A stretch of DNA of 64,000 bases from contig NZ_CP073063.1 of the NCBI RefSeq assembly GCF_022654015.1, forward strand, positions 2,170,001 through 2,234,000, in the 5' to 3' direction. Each line of letters starts with the position of its first letter. The stretch's first letter is position 1. The DNA comes from Brevundimonas diminuta. GTDB lineage: Bacteria; Pseudomonadota; Alphaproteobacteria; Caulobacterales; Caulobacteraceae. A program made the translations under genes and the position numbers. Shown in pieces: positions 9,727 to 20,598 of the stretch. Below the pieces are notes generated by a model, which saw only the letters and a program-made list of their open reading frames with translations, did not search any database and was not told where the DNA came from.

Positions 9727-10868
9727 GCCGCGCCTCCCGGAGCGGGCGTGGGCGCAGGGCTGGGCGCCGTCGGTGCAGGCGACGGGGTCGAACCCGCAGG
9801 CCTTGGAGACGTCGCAGCCGGACGAGCCGCCGTCGGCGCAGCGGCGGGCGCAGTCGTTGGCGCTGGCGTCGCGGCCGCAGCACGCGCCCGTTCGGCCTGG
9901 GCCTGCTGCGCCGCCGCGCGACGGGCGGCGGCGTCACGGATAGCCCCGACCTCGGTCGCGCTCGGCTCCGGCGCCGTCGTCAGGCCTGCGAGCGGCGGCG
10001 CGTTCAAGGCGTTCGGGCTGACCAGTTGTCCAAAGCTCTGGAACAGCAGCACGCGGACATAGTCGATCGCGCCGTGATCGCTGAACAGTTTGACCCGCCA
10101 GGCGCCGTCCACGCCCTTGGCGGCGACCCCGATCGGCAGCCCACGCGGCAGACCGCCGCCGTCGCCCGAACTCAGGATGCGGTCACCCGCCTTGATCGAA
10201 CCGGATCCGCGAATGAACTCCAGACGCGGGCTGTCGCCGCCGTCGCCGGTCAGCATGGCGCGCGCATCGGTCCGCTCGATCATCACTGGGGTGCGCGACG
10301 CCACATCCGTCAGCAGCACGACGCGGCTGACGCCGCCCGTCACGCCGGTTATCCGCCCGACCAGACCGTGTTCCGTCACGACCGGGTTGCCGATCCGCAC
10401 GCCCTTGGCCGAACCGACGTCGATCAGCTTGGCGTTGGAGAAGGGACCGCGCGATTCCGAAATCGCTCGCCCCGTGGCCATGGGCACCGGCGGCTCGGTA
10501 CGCAGACCCAGCAGGGCCTCATAGCGGCCGTTGATGTTCTTTTGTGCGATCGCTTCGTCGCGCCAGCCGCGCAGTTCGGCGATCTCGGCCTTCAGGCGGC
10601 GGTTCTCGCCGATGGCGAAGAAATAGCCGCCGACATAGTCGCGCGCGGCCCCAGCCCAACGCACCGGCGCGGCGAAGACCCCGCCGACAGGCCCGGCCGC
10701 CGCTTCGAATCCGCCACGCGCCGCGCCCATGGTCGAGCCGCCCTCGGACGTCGTCCGGTCGCCAAGCAACAGGACGATCGCGCCGATGACAGCCACGACG
10801 ACGACGACCGCGGCGGTCCACGCCAGCGGCACCTTGATGTTTTCAAAAGGGCCGTCGCGAAACGCCAC
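9723..10868 (-). CDS. mreC: MreC, rod-shape periplasmic scaffold
   Basis: Protein of 381 residues with one membrane segment (about 12-37), a coiled-coil stretch (about 80-110) and the paired beta domains of MreC (about 115-280, with the GNPVVTEHGLVGRI and GLPRGLPIG segments). It binds PBP2 and activates RodA-PBP2. The C-terminal ~85 residues are Ala/Pro-rich low-complexity sequence beyond the fold. The start is taken as GTG at 10868, with GGAAGG six bases upstream; the TTG at 10886 is less likely. A short hairpin (10899-10918) sits just upstream of the gene. Confidence 0.93.
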   Translation of the reverse strand: MAFRDGPFENIKVPLAWTAAVVVVVAVIGAIVLLLGDRTTSEGGSTMGAARGGFEAAAGPVGGVFAAPVRWAGAARDYVGGYFFAIGENRRLKAEIAELRGWRDEAIAQKNINGRYEALLGLRTEPPVPMATGRAISESRGPFSNAKLIDVGSAKGVRIGNPVVTEHGLVGRITGVTGGVSRVVLLTDVASRTPVMIERTDARAMLTGDGGDSPRLEFIRGSGSIKAGDRILSSGDGGGLPRGLPIGVAAKGVDGAWRVKLFSDHGAIDYVRVLLFQSFGQLVSPNALNAPPLAGLTTAPEPSATEVGAIRDAAARRAAAQQAQAERARAAAATPAPTTAPAAAPTAARPAATSPRPAGSTPSPAPTAPSPAPTPAPGGAA

Positions 10869-11019
10869 GGGCGACCTTCCACTCAAAGGGGTTGGAATCG
10901 GCAGGACGCCCCCTGCCGCTGAACCTGCCTATCGCAAAATCAAGGCCGGAATGGAACCGTGATCACGCAGGCTAGACAAGGATTTGCAGCCAAGCTTTCA
11001 CCCGGCCGCAACGGGCGGA

Positions 11020-12102
<1,083 letters not shown>

Positions 12103-12280
12103 TCAGTCGACCTGGCGACGCCCCAACTGCCCTGACATCCCCACGCCGGACAGTTCCTGATCGTCTTCGCCACGCCTACTAGCGGCGGGTTTGCCCGTAT
12201 GAAACCGGGATTACAAGCCCCGATGACAGTGTCGTCATATGCAGAGGGCTATCGAGGCGCGACGCCTGTGGACGCCATGA

Positions 12281-12736
12281 CTAGAAGGCCGCCCTGCTCC
12301 GCCCATGTGCGCCGACGTCGAAATTCGTGGCGGCCAGCATCGTCGGATACAGCGTGTCTTCCTCGCGCGCGACCCTGTGCGCCAGCGCGCCGATCAACCC
12401 CTTGGTCACACCGGCGAACCGGTCACGCTCCGCTAGAATCCGGGCCTGCGTCCATTCCATGAAATAGTGCGCCCAAACCCCGCTGAGCGCGCCCATGTCC
12501 TCGACATAGTGCTGCGCAAGGTCGCGAACCGACACATCGTCGGACTGCATCAGGACAGGGTAGAGTTCACCGTCCTCAATCGCGAGATGCTCGGTAAGGG
12601 CGACGTTCAGCGCGCTCATCAACTCGCGGGCGCGTGTCGCATCATCCGATGTTTTTAGAACAGCGGCGATCCCGCCCAAGGCGCTGGCCAATCGTATGAT
12701 CCGGCCGTGCTGCGTTTTTAGAACCTCGACATCCAT
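12281..12736 (-). CDS. Hemerythrin-domain protein
   Basis: Protein of 151 residues predicted as a four-helix bundle with the hemerythrin metal ligands: His10, the H..IED.E pair near residues 49-53, HYVED near residue 77 and HRVAREEDTLYP near residue 125. Such proteins bind a di-iron centre and sense or carry oxygen or protect against nitrosative and oxidative damage. The exact role cannot be read from sequence. The ATG at 12736 has GGAGG eight bases upstream; an open frame continues further upstream but lacks a ribosome site. Composition is less GC-rich than the neighbours. Confidence 0.8.
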   Translation of the reverse strand: MDVEVLKTQHGRIIRLASALGGIAAVLKTSDDATRARELMSALNVALTEHLAIEDGELYPVLMQSDDVSVRDLAQHYVEDMGALSGVWAHYFMEWTQARILAERDRFAGVTKGLIGALAHRVAREEDTLYPTMLAATNFDVGAHGRSRAAF

Positions 12737-12809
12737 AGCGATGCCTCCCACAAGCCATAATGCAACCTGTGGGTGAAGAGACTCTAAATAGCAGGCTAAG
12801 CAAATTCCC

Positions 12810-13523
12810 TCAGTCGCCGCGCGCGATCTCGCGCCGCTTGACCAGTTCACGCACCACCAGCATCAGCGCCAGCCAGGCCAGCGCCACGCCAGCCAGTATG
12901 GCCGAGGTCCAGATGCCGTCACCGCTGACCGCCGTCATGAACGATCCGCCAAAGAAGGCGACCAGAGCTGTCTTCGGCAATACGCCCAGCGCGCACCCCG
13001 CCAGAAAGCCCGGGAAAGACGCCCTCGCCGCCCCGAACGCCATGTTGACGACGATGAACGGCGCAGAGGGCACGTTGCGGATCATGAAGCTGGCGTAGAA
13101 GGCGTTCTTGCCGACGAACCGCGTCAGCCGTCCGACCGTCTTGCCGCCGTGCCGCGCCAGCAGCCGCGCCGTGGGTCCGCGTCCCAGCCAATAGGTCACG
13201 CCCGCCGACACGACCGTCGCGATCCAGCTGTAGAGGAAGCCAAACCACGGCCCGAACGCCACGACGCAGGCGGCGATCAAGATGAACTGCGGCGCCCCAA
13301 AGAAAGCCGAGACCGTGAACACCACGATGGCGGCGACCAGGCCCCAAGGCCCTTGGCGGAATCCGGCCAGCCAGTCTTCCAGCCGCCCTTCGGCCTCCAG
13401 CCCCAGTTGGCTCTTGCCCACAGCGAACAGGGCGATCATCGCGCCCAGCAGCAGGGCCGTCGCCAGCACGGCGCGCCAGCGACGCGCCTCCATGTTCGAC
13501 AGGAAATCGAAAAACCGACTCAT
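12810..13523 (-). CDS. TVP38/TMEM64 (VTT-domain) membrane protein
   Basis: Protein of 237 residues with about six hydrophobic segments. The VTT/SNARE-associated domain is marked by FFGAPQFILIAACVVAFGPW near residue 70, the RNVPSAPFIVVNMAFGAA stretch near residue 150 and GVLPKTALVAFFGGSF near residue 180. Relatives in the DedA/VTT superfamily are lipid scramblases or flippases. The last residues (RELVKRREIARGD) are cytoplasmic and basic. It is probably co-transcribed with the unknown pair upstream, 4 bases away. Confidence 0.85.
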   Translation of the reverse strand: MSRFFDFLSNMEARRWRAVLATALLLGAMIALFAVGKSQLGLEAEGRLEDWLAGFRQGPWGLVAAIVVFTVSAFFGAPQFILIAACVVAFGPWFGFLYSWIATVVSAGVTYWLGRGPTARLLARHGGKTVGRLTRFVGKNAFYASFMIRNVPSAPFIVVNMAFGAARASFPGFLAGCALGVLPKTALVAFFGGSFMTAVSGDGIWTSAILAGVALAWLALMLVVRELVKRREIARGD

Positions 13524-13527
13524 GACG

Positions 13528-13953
13528 TCAGTCCGTGACGGAGAACGGCTCCACGGTCCAGCGTTCCAACATCCATTCCGATAGATTGGGGTCCCAGACC
13601 CAGATCTGGCGATAGGGCGCAGTACGACCGCCTTCCGCTTCTACTGCGCCTTCGATCTCCGCTCGTGTTCGACTCAGCCCGCGGAATTTTGTCGGCCGAA
13701 ACGACATCGGTGTTTGGCCCAGTCGCGCCACAATCGCCTCAGCCACCCGGTTGTCGCGTCCCCGATCCGTCGTTGTCACCTCGCCTTGCCAGTCCAGCGT
13801 CGGCGATCCGTTTGTGCCGAGATAGGCACGCCAGACACCGGGGTCTTTGGGATCGAGCCCATAGCGCGGTCGCCCCTCGGATTGCCGGTTCCAGAGTGTG
13901 GCCGCCGCGAAGCGATCCCCTTCTAGTCCGAGGCAAGTCTCCAGAATGGTCAC
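13528..13953 (-). CDS. Unknown protein
   Basis: I do not recognise a family. The protein has 141 residues, no signal peptide and no membrane segment. It is rich in Arg, Trp and Glu, with a WDPN...W..ERW cluster near the C-terminus. It starts with GTG at 13953, overlapping the stop of the upstream secreted protein by 4 bases, which argues that both are real and expressed together. It is followed after 4 bases by the VTT gene. G+C appears lower than in the surrounding core genes. Confidence 0.6.
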   Translation of the reverse strand: MTILETCLGLEGDRFAAATLWNRQSEGRPRYGLDPKDPGVWRAYLGTNGSPTLDWQGEVTTTDRGRDNRVAEAIVARLGQTPMSFRPTKFRGLSRTRAEIEGAVEAEGGRTAPYRQIWVWDPNLSEWMLERWTVEPFSVTD

Positions 13954-14561
13954 GCTGTTTCGCTGATTTTTTCGTCAAGCAGTTGGCACGGCCCCAAGGC
14001 TTCAACTGCCCGCTTCGCCAGATCAAAGGCGTAATCCACGGTCAGTTCGCCGTCACAACCGCTTTGTGTCGCCCTTCGAACCGGTTCGGTCTTGTGGCGC
14101 GCGACCTGGCTATTGGCCATTTCGACCGAAACGACCCAGGCATGCAGACAAATGCTCGCCATGGACGGCGGCGAACCTGCAGCATTTGGCTGTGACGGCA
14201 ATGGCGCCAAAACACGATCCGCGAAGCGAGACCCTGCGACGATCGCGTCCCAGCTTTCAGGACCGACCGGCGCCGTCAGCTTGCGGTCGTTCGTGCCGGA
14301 AACCTCAACCGTTGGATCCTGTCCTGGCCGTCTCACGAAAGCAACAACAGGCAAATCGCGCCCGTATCCGTCCACATAACGAGCGCGGTAGACTTCTGAC
14401 TCGCTTCGCGCCTCCTCTTCTATCGAAGCTATGCTGAGCAGGTTCTCGACCCGAGCTCGATCCTCCGCCGCGCAACGGTCACGCCAGTTGTCGTCGCGGC
14501 AGGCCCGAGGCGGCTCGGCTTGGCTCGTAAACAAGGCGGCAAGAAAAGTCGCGATCAGCAT
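13950..14561 (-). CDS. Unknown secreted protein
   Basis: Protein of 203 residues. The N-terminus (MLIATFLAALFTSQA) is a short candidate signal peptide. The mature part has five cysteines, two of them in the first ~15 residues, so disulfides in the periplasm are plausible. No known domain was recognised. It is the first gene of a coupled pair and is divergent from aatA across a 99-base gap. Composition is somewhat AT-richer than neighbouring genes, which may reflect transfer or weak codon selection. Confidence 0.6.
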   Translation of the reverse strand: MLIATFLAALFTSQAEPPRACRDDNWRDRCAAEDRARVENLLSIASIEEEARSESEVYRARYVDGYGRDLPVVAFVRRPGQDPTVEVSGTNDRKLTAPVGPESWDAIVAGSRFADRVLAPLPSQPNAAGSPPSMASICLHAWVVSVEMANSQVARHKTEPVRRATQSGCDGELTVDYAFDLAKRAVEALGPCQLLDEKISETA

Positions 14562-14657
14562 TCTTCATCTCCGACACGTCGGATCATTTGCGCATGCAGT
14601 TCTGCGCACGTAAACAACCCCGCCTCCCCGGCAAAAACTTCCAAAACCACGGGATAG

Positions 14658-15866
<1,209 letters not shown>

Positions 15867-15874
15867 TCGACGAA

Positions 15875-15898
15875 GGGCGGAGGCTCCGGCCTCCGCCC
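15875..15898. terminator. Hairpin between convergent genes
   Basis: GGGCGGAGGC pairs perfectly with GCCTCCGCCC around a TCCG tetraloop. It starts 9 bases after the aatA stop and ends 8 bases before the stop of the convergent lipoprotein gene. There is no T-run, so it may work as a transcript-end hairpin or weak bidirectional terminator. Confidence 0.6.
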
Positions 15899-15905
15899 GC
15901 CTGCC

Positions 15906-16193
15906 CTATTTGACCGGCTGGCTGTAAACCACCCGGCAGTCGCCATCGATGGTCGTGTAGCGGTTGTTCGATGCGTCCACGAAGGCGATCCGGCCGCCGT
16001 CGTTGTACTCAACCTTGCCCGTCGATCGTCCCTTGAAGTTCTCCACCCCATAGGTCCAGCAAGTGATATCCGCCGGCTTGTCGCCCCAGGTGGCGTCATT
16101 GCGCGCCCGCTTGCTGTCGGTGCAGGCGGACAGTCCGCCGGTCAGGGTGCCAGTCAGGGCGAGGGCGGCGGCGGTATAGACGAATGCTTTCAT
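15906..16193 (-). CDS. Small putative lipoprotein
   Basis: Protein of 95 residues with a signal sequence ending in a likely lipobox (GLSAC, Cys at about residue 24). The mature part has two cysteines (TCWTYG and GDCRVVY) that could form a disulfide, and a short beta-rich pattern (VEYNDGGRIAFVDASNNRYTTIDG). I do not recognise a named family. It is a single gene facing aatA. Confidence 0.65.
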   Translation of the reverse strand: MKAFVYTAAALALTGTLTGGLSACTDSKRARNDATWGDKPADITCWTYGVENFKGRSTGKVEYNDGGRIAFVDASNNRYTTIDGDCRVVYSQPVK

Positions 16194-16224
16194 AGGCTCA
16201 GCCTTGCACGGACGCCGACCAAGG

Positions 16225-16255
16225 AAAAGGCCGCCCCGGCGATGCCGGGACGGCC
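16225..16255 (-). terminator. Rho-independent terminator of secDF
   Basis: Read on the minus strand, GGCCGTCCCGGC and GCCGGGGCGGCC form a 12-bp stem with one imperfect pair and a 3-base loop, followed by TTTT. It lies about 25 bases beyond the secF stop. Confidence 0.75.
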
Positions 16256-16279
16256 CAACTTTCGACGATAGCGCTCGAC

Positions 16280-17263
16280 CTACGGCCGGCTGGCCATGCC
16301 CAGCTTCACAGGCTTGGCTTCGTCAGCCAGGGCACCGCGCTTGACGCCCCACAGCAGGATGATCGGCGCGCCGACATAGATCGACGAATAGGTGCCGATG
16401 ATGATGCCGAACATCAGGGCGATGGAGAAGCCGAACAGGGCCTCGCCGCCGAAGATGGCCAAGGCCGCCAGCACCATGACGGCGGTCACGCCGGTGATGA
16501 TGGTCCGCGACAAGGTCTCGTTCAGCGACAGGTCGATCACGTCGCGCAGCGGCATGGTCTTGTACTTGCGCAGGTTCTCGCGAAGGCGGTCGAACACGAC
16601 GACGGTGTCGTTCATCGAATAGCCGATGACGGTCAGGACGGCGGCGACCATGTTCAGGCTGAACTCCAGCTTGAACAGCACGATCAGCCCGAACGTCAGG
16701 ATCACGTCGTGCAGCAGACCAACCACGGCGCCGAAACCGAACTGCGGCTCGAACCGGAACCAGATGTACAGGAACATCAGGCCGATCGCGACGCCCAGAG
16801 CCAACAGGCCCGAGGTGAACAGCTCGCCCGACACCTTGGAGCCGACGACGCTGACGCCCGAATAGTTGACCTGACCGACCGCGCCGCTGATGGCGCCCTC
16901 GACCTGGTTGACCACCTGGGTCTGATCGCGGCCTTCCGGCACCTGGAAGCGAAGAATGGCGGTCGAGCCGTCATCGACATTGGTGTCGCGGCGCGCGATG
17001 CCCTGAACCTGGACGTCGCCCAGGTTCAGGCCGTTCACGGCCTCGCGGACCCGATCCAGCTCGATCGTCTGGCCCGCCGGCTTGGACACTTCCATCGAGG
17101 CGCCGCCCCGGAAGTCGATGCCCATGTTCAGGCCGGGATAGAAGCAGGACACGATCGCCGCGACGCACAGGATCACCGACAGAACGCCGGCGAACCGCGC
17201 ATATTTGACGAAGTGAAAATTCGTCTTCTGCGGCAGCAGTTTGATGAGGGGCCATCCACGCAT
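16280..17263 (-). CDS. secF: SecF, protein translocase subunit
   Basis: Protein of 327 residues with six membrane segments and one periplasmic domain. With SecD and YajC it uses the proton gradient to help pull proteins across SecYEG. Family marks are GIDFRGG near residue 50, and in the membrane part GYSMNDTVVVFDRLREN near residue 215. I chose ATG 17263 because GGAG lies eight bases upstream and the protein then begins MRGWPLIKLLPQ; a GTG at 17272 and ATG at 17269 that overlap the secD stop are alternatives. Confidence 0.95.
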   Translation of the reverse strand: MRGWPLIKLLPQKTNFHFVKYARFAGVLSVILCVAAIVSCFYPGLNMGIDFRGGASMEVSKPAGQTIELDRVREAVNGLNLGDVQVQGIARRDTNVDDGSTAILRFQVPEGRDQTQVVNQVEGAISGAVGQVNYSGVSVVGSKVSGELFTSGLLALGVAIGLMFLYIWFRFEPQFGFGAVVGLLHDVILTFGLIVLFKLEFSLNMVAAVLTVIGYSMNDTVVVFDRLRENLRKYKTMPLRDVIDLSLNETLSRTIITGVTAVMVLAALAIFGGEALFGFSIALMFGIIIGTYSSIYVGAPIILLWGVKRGALADEAKPVKLGMASRP

Positions 17264-17268
17264 CGCCA

Positions 17269-18861
17269 TCACTCCGCGATCGGCAGTTTTTTGGGCTTGG
17301 CCGTCTTGAGCCAGTAGCCGAGCAGGACCTGGGCGACCAGGACCGACGAGAAGACCGAGGTGAACACACCGATGGTCAGGGTCCAGGCGAACCCGCGAAC
17401 CGGGCCTTCGCCGAACACGAACATGATGCCCGCCGCGACCAGGGTGGTCAGGTTGGCGTCGATGATGGTGCCCATGGCCTTGTTGAAGCCGGCGTCCATC
17501 GAGGCGATGACGCTGCGGCCCGCCCGGGCCTCGTCACGCATCCGCTCGTAGATCAGGACGTTGGCGTCCACCGCGACCGCGAAGGTCAGGATCAGACCGG
17601 CGATGCCGGGCAGGGTCAGTGTCGCCTGGGTCAACGACATGGCCGCTACGATCAGCACGCCGTTCAGCACCAGGCCAACCACAGACACGCCGCCAAACAG
17701 CAAGCCGTAGGCCAGGATCATGAACAGCACGATGATGGCGAAGCCGACGGCGGTTGACAGGGCGCCGGCCGCGACCGCGTCCGCACCCAGTTCGGCCGTC
17801 ACGGTGCGGCGCTCCTCGACGTTCAGCGGCGCCGGCAGGGCGCCCCCGTTCAGCAGGTTCACCAGCGTCGCCGCTTCCTGGATCGAGAAGTTGCCGGTGA
17901 TCTGACCCGAGCCCGAGGTGATCGCGCTCTGGATCGTCGGGGCCGAGATGACCTTGCCGTCAAGGATGATGGCGAAGGGCTTTTGAAGGTTGGCGGCGGT
18001 GGCTTCACCAAAGCGACGCGCGCCGGCGCCGTCGAAGCGGAAGTCGATGGCCGGGCGGCCGCTCTGGTCCGAACCGACGCCGGCGCGGGTCAGGTTCTCG
18101 CCCGACACCAGCACGCGCTTCTTGACCAGATAGGGCGTGCCGTCCTCGCCTTGCAGCAGTTCGGAATCGGGCGGCACACGGCCGGCCAGGGCGTCCTGGA
18201 CCGAATTCTCGACGTCCACCATCTGGAAGGTCAGCTGCGCCGTCTGGCCGATGACTTCTTCCAGCTTGCTCGGATCGCTCTCGCCCGGCGCCTGGACCAC
18301 GATCCGGTCGGCGCCCTGGCGGGTGATGGAGGGTTCGCGCGTGCCCAGGCTGTCGATCCGGCGGCGCACCACCTCGATCGACTGGTCCACGGCCGTCGCG
18401 CCCATGCCGTTCAGCGCGGCGTCGGTATAGGCGAACCGGATGCGGTTATCGCCCAGACGCGTCGCGGTGCGTTCCGCTTGGCCGCCCGGTCCGACCTGAC
18501 CGCCCAGTTGCTGCAGCGCCTTGAACGCGGCATCGCCCTGAGCCGGATTGGCCAGGGTGACGACCACGCCGCCGGCTTCACGCTGGAAGCCGTTGGTGGC
18601 GACGCCCGCACCGTTCAGCGTGACCCGAACGTCTTCGATCAGGTTGGTGACGCGCTTCTCGCGCATCGCCGGCACATCGACTTCCAGCAGCAGATACGAA
18701 CCGCCCTGAAGGTCCAGCCCCAGGTTCAGCTTGTTCTTGGGCATGAAGCCGGGCAGCGCCTCGCGCTGCTGATCCGACAACAGGTTCGGGAACGCCAGCA
18801 GACAGCCGAGAACGGCCGCGACGACGACGAGAATGACTTTCCAGCGCGACAGCTGAATCAT
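17269..18861 (-). CDS. secD: SecD, protein translocase subunit
   Basis: Protein of 530 residues with an N-terminal membrane segment, a large periplasmic domain containing GLDLQGGSYLLLEVD near residue 50 and DGKVISAPTIQSAITSGSGQITG near residue 300, and five C-terminal membrane segments with the FAVAVDANVLIYERMRDE motif that faces SecF. The length suits the shorter alphaproteobacterial SecD. It lies between yajC and secF in one operon. Confidence 0.97.
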   Translation of the reverse strand: MIQLSRWKVILVVVAAVLGCLLAFPNLLSDQQREALPGFMPKNKLNLGLDLQGGSYLLLEVDVPAMREKRVTNLIEDVRVTLNGAGVATNGFQREAGGVVVTLANPAQGDAAFKALQQLGGQVGPGGQAERTATRLGDNRIRFAYTDAALNGMGATAVDQSIEVVRRRIDSLGTREPSITRQGADRIVVQAPGESDPSKLEEVIGQTAQLTFQMVDVENSVQDALAGRVPPDSELLQGEDGTPYLVKKRVLVSGENLTRAGVGSDQSGRPAIDFRFDGAGARRFGEATAANLQKPFAIILDGKVISAPTIQSAITSGSGQITGNFSIQEAATLVNLLNGGALPAPLNVEERRTVTAELGADAVAAGALSTAVGFAIIVLFMILAYGLLFGGVSVVGLVLNGVLIVAAMSLTQATLTLPGIAGLILTFAVAVDANVLIYERMRDEARAGRSVIASMDAGFNKAMGTIIDANLTTLVAAGIMFVFGEGPVRGFAWTLTIGVFTSVFSSVLVAQVLLGYWLKTAKPKKLPIAE

Positions 18862-18897
18862 GAGGGCGGTCCAGGTATCGGCGGATACGCGAGCGTA

Positions 18898-19209
18898 TCA
18901 GGCCTTGGAATCGTTGGCGGCGATGGCGGTGCGGTTGCGCACCTCGGCGATCATGGCCTTGACCACGCGCACGTTGACGCTGGGCGCGATCTCGACGTTG
19001 ACCTCGGCCTCTTCGACGCGGGTGACCTTGCCGATCATGCCGCTGCCCAGGACGACGGTGTCGCCACGCTTGACGGCGGCGATGGCGGTCGCGTGTTCCT
19101 TGGCGCGCTTCTGCTGCGGACGGATCAGCAGGAAGTAGAACAGGATGAAAATACCGATGATGGGCGCAAACCCGATCAACTGCGCCGTCAAGCCGCCTTC
19201 AGCGCCCAT
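18898..19209 (-). CDS. yajC: YajC, Sec translocase auxiliary subunit
   Basis: Protein of 103 residues with one N-terminal membrane segment (about 10-28, IIGIFILFYFLLIRPQQKR) followed by a cytoplasmic beta domain with the RGDTVVLGSGMIGKVTRV pattern of YajC. It associates with SecDF. It is the first gene of yajC-secD-secF, 36 bases upstream of secD. Confidence 0.95.
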   Translation of the reverse strand: MGAEGGLTAQLIGFAPIIGIFILFYFLLIRPQQKRAKEHATAIAAVKRGDTVVLGSGMIGKVTRVEEAEVNVEIAPSVNVRVVKAMIAEVRNRTAIAANDSKA

Positions 19210-19256
19210 GGGTCGTCTCCGAACATAGAAGGGTAGCCCTCGTCGGAGCCCCCATT

Positions 19257-19289
19257 AAAACGAGGCGCGGAACCTAGGGCCGCGCCTCG
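19257..19289 (-). terminator. Rho-independent terminator after the LytM lipoprotein gene
   Basis: On the minus strand, CGAGGCGCGG and CCGCGCCTCG pair over 10 bp around a 9-base loop, followed by TTTT. It lies 24 bases beyond the stop of the gene at 19313-20392 and separates it from yajC-secDF. Confidence 0.8.
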
Positions 19290-19312
19290 CAGATTGCAAC
19301 GCGGCGAAAGCG

Positions 19313-20392
19313 CTACCTGGGCAACACTGTCAAAGGATCGACGGCGACCGGATCGTCGCCGCGCATCTGACGGGTCTCGAAGTGGATCGAGGGGCGTCCG
19401 TCACCGGCCGTCAGCCCCACGGTGCCGATCTGCTGGCCCGCGCGCACGTCGTCGCCATCCTTGACCGTCGCCGAACCCAGATGGCCATAGACCGTGCGCC
19501 AGCCGTTGGCGTGCACGATCAGCACCGTCAGCCCCTGCCCCACCAGATCGCTGCCGACATAGGCCACGCGCCCGGCCGCAGAGGCGCTGACCGTCGCGCC
19601 GGCCGAGGCGCCGATATTGATGCCGTTGTTCCGCTCGCCCATGCCGACCGGGCCGAAACGCCGCACGATGTCGCCGCGCACGGGCCACAGCAGGTTCGGC
19701 TGACCGGCAGCGGCGCCGGCGGCGTTGGTCTGTTCGACAGGTCGCGTCTGGACCGGCAGCGCCGCATTGCCCGAGGGCGGCGGCGGGGGCGGCGGCACGG
19801 CGCCGTTGTTGGGCACCAGCACGCCGACGGGCGAGGCGCCGGTCGCATAAGGATCGCGGCCGGTATCCACCGCCGCTTCAGGCAGGATGATTCGCTGGCC
19901 CGTCGTGATCGCCCCGCGCGGGCCCAGGCCGTTCAGGTCGATCAGCGTCTGCACCGGGGTCTGGAAGCGGCGCCCCACGCCCGAGATCGTGTCGCCCGGT
20001 TGGATCACATAGGCCGCGCCCGGCCGCACCGGGGCCGACGACGACGGATAGGACGGCGGCGTATAGGCGGGCGGCTGCGACGCCGGCGGCTGATAGGTCG
20101 GTTGGCTCGGACCGACATTGACCGTAGGCGGCAAGGCTCCGCCGTCCACCTGACCGATCGGCGCCGTCGCGGGCGGCGGCGATTCATAGGGGGCCGGCCG
20201 ATAGGGCTGGTTCGAATTCTGGCCGGCGTTCGGATAGGCCGGCTGCTGAGTATAGACGCCCTGCCCCGGACCATAGGCCGGCGCCGGGTTCGCATGCGTC
20301 GAATAGCGCGGCTCCGAAGGATAGCTGATGCAGGCCGCCGTGCTCAACGCCGCCCCCGCGACCAGAACCGCTCTCATCCAGCCCGAAATCAT
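19313..20392 (-). CDS. nlpD: NlpD-like lipoprotein: LysM plus degenerate LytM domain
   Basis: Lipoprotein of 359 residues (lipobox STAAC, Cys near 21). A Pro/Gln/Tyr-rich linker leads to one LysM domain (YVIQPGDTISGVGRRFQT...GQRIILP), a second linker, and a C-terminal M23/LytM domain. The first zinc site is replaced: where active enzymes have H-x-G-x-D the sequence reads NNGINIG, while YGHLG and SIHFET remain. Such degenerate LytM proteins (EnvC, NlpD) activate amidases rather than cut peptidoglycan. The surE-pcm-nlpD order is also found in E. coli. Start 20392 has a GGTGG site and begins the signal peptide. Confidence 0.88.
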   Translation of the reverse strand: MISGWMRAVLVAGAALSTAACISYPSEPRYSTHANPAPAYGPGQGVYTQQPAYPNAGQNSNQPYRPAPYESPPPATAPIGQVDGGALPPTVNVGPSQPTYQPPASQPPAYTPPSYPSSSAPVRPGAAYVIQPGDTISGVGRRFQTPVQTLIDLNGLGPRGAITTGQRIILPEAAVDTGRDPYATGASPVGVLVPNNGAVPPPPPPPSGNAALPVQTRPVEQTNAAGAAAGQPNLLWPVRGDIVRRFGPVGMGERNNGINIGASAGATVSASAAGRVAYVGSDLVGQGLTVLIVHANGWRTVYGHLGSATVKDGDDVRAGQQIGTVGLTAGDGRPSIHFETRQMRGDDPVAVDPLTVLPR

Positions 20393-20510
20393 CGCCACCG
20401 GCTGCTCCCATTCGTGGTTAAACTCGCCCGCCCGGTGTGCCCGCTCGCGCCCCATAAGCCAACCCCGCAAACCGCACGGAATTGGGGCGCGAAGGTTAAC
20501 GAGCGGAACC

Positions 20511-20598
20511 AGGGGTGATTAGTGAGTGGTGATTCGTGAGCAGTCGCCCTCTGGCACCCTAGTCACCACTCACTATTCACGAGTGACCCTTCACCCCT
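20511..20598. repeat. Nested inverted repeat rich in GTGA/TCAC
   Basis: TAGTGAGTGGTGA (20520-20532) is perfectly complementary to TCACCACTCACTA (20563-20575), and an outer pair AGGGGTGA (20511-20518) matches TCACCCCT (20591-20598). The outer right arm runs over the pcm stop codon. There is no T-run. It looks like an intergenic repeat of the kind scattered in Caulobacterales genomes and may also stabilise or end the surE-pcm transcript. Confidence 0.6.
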
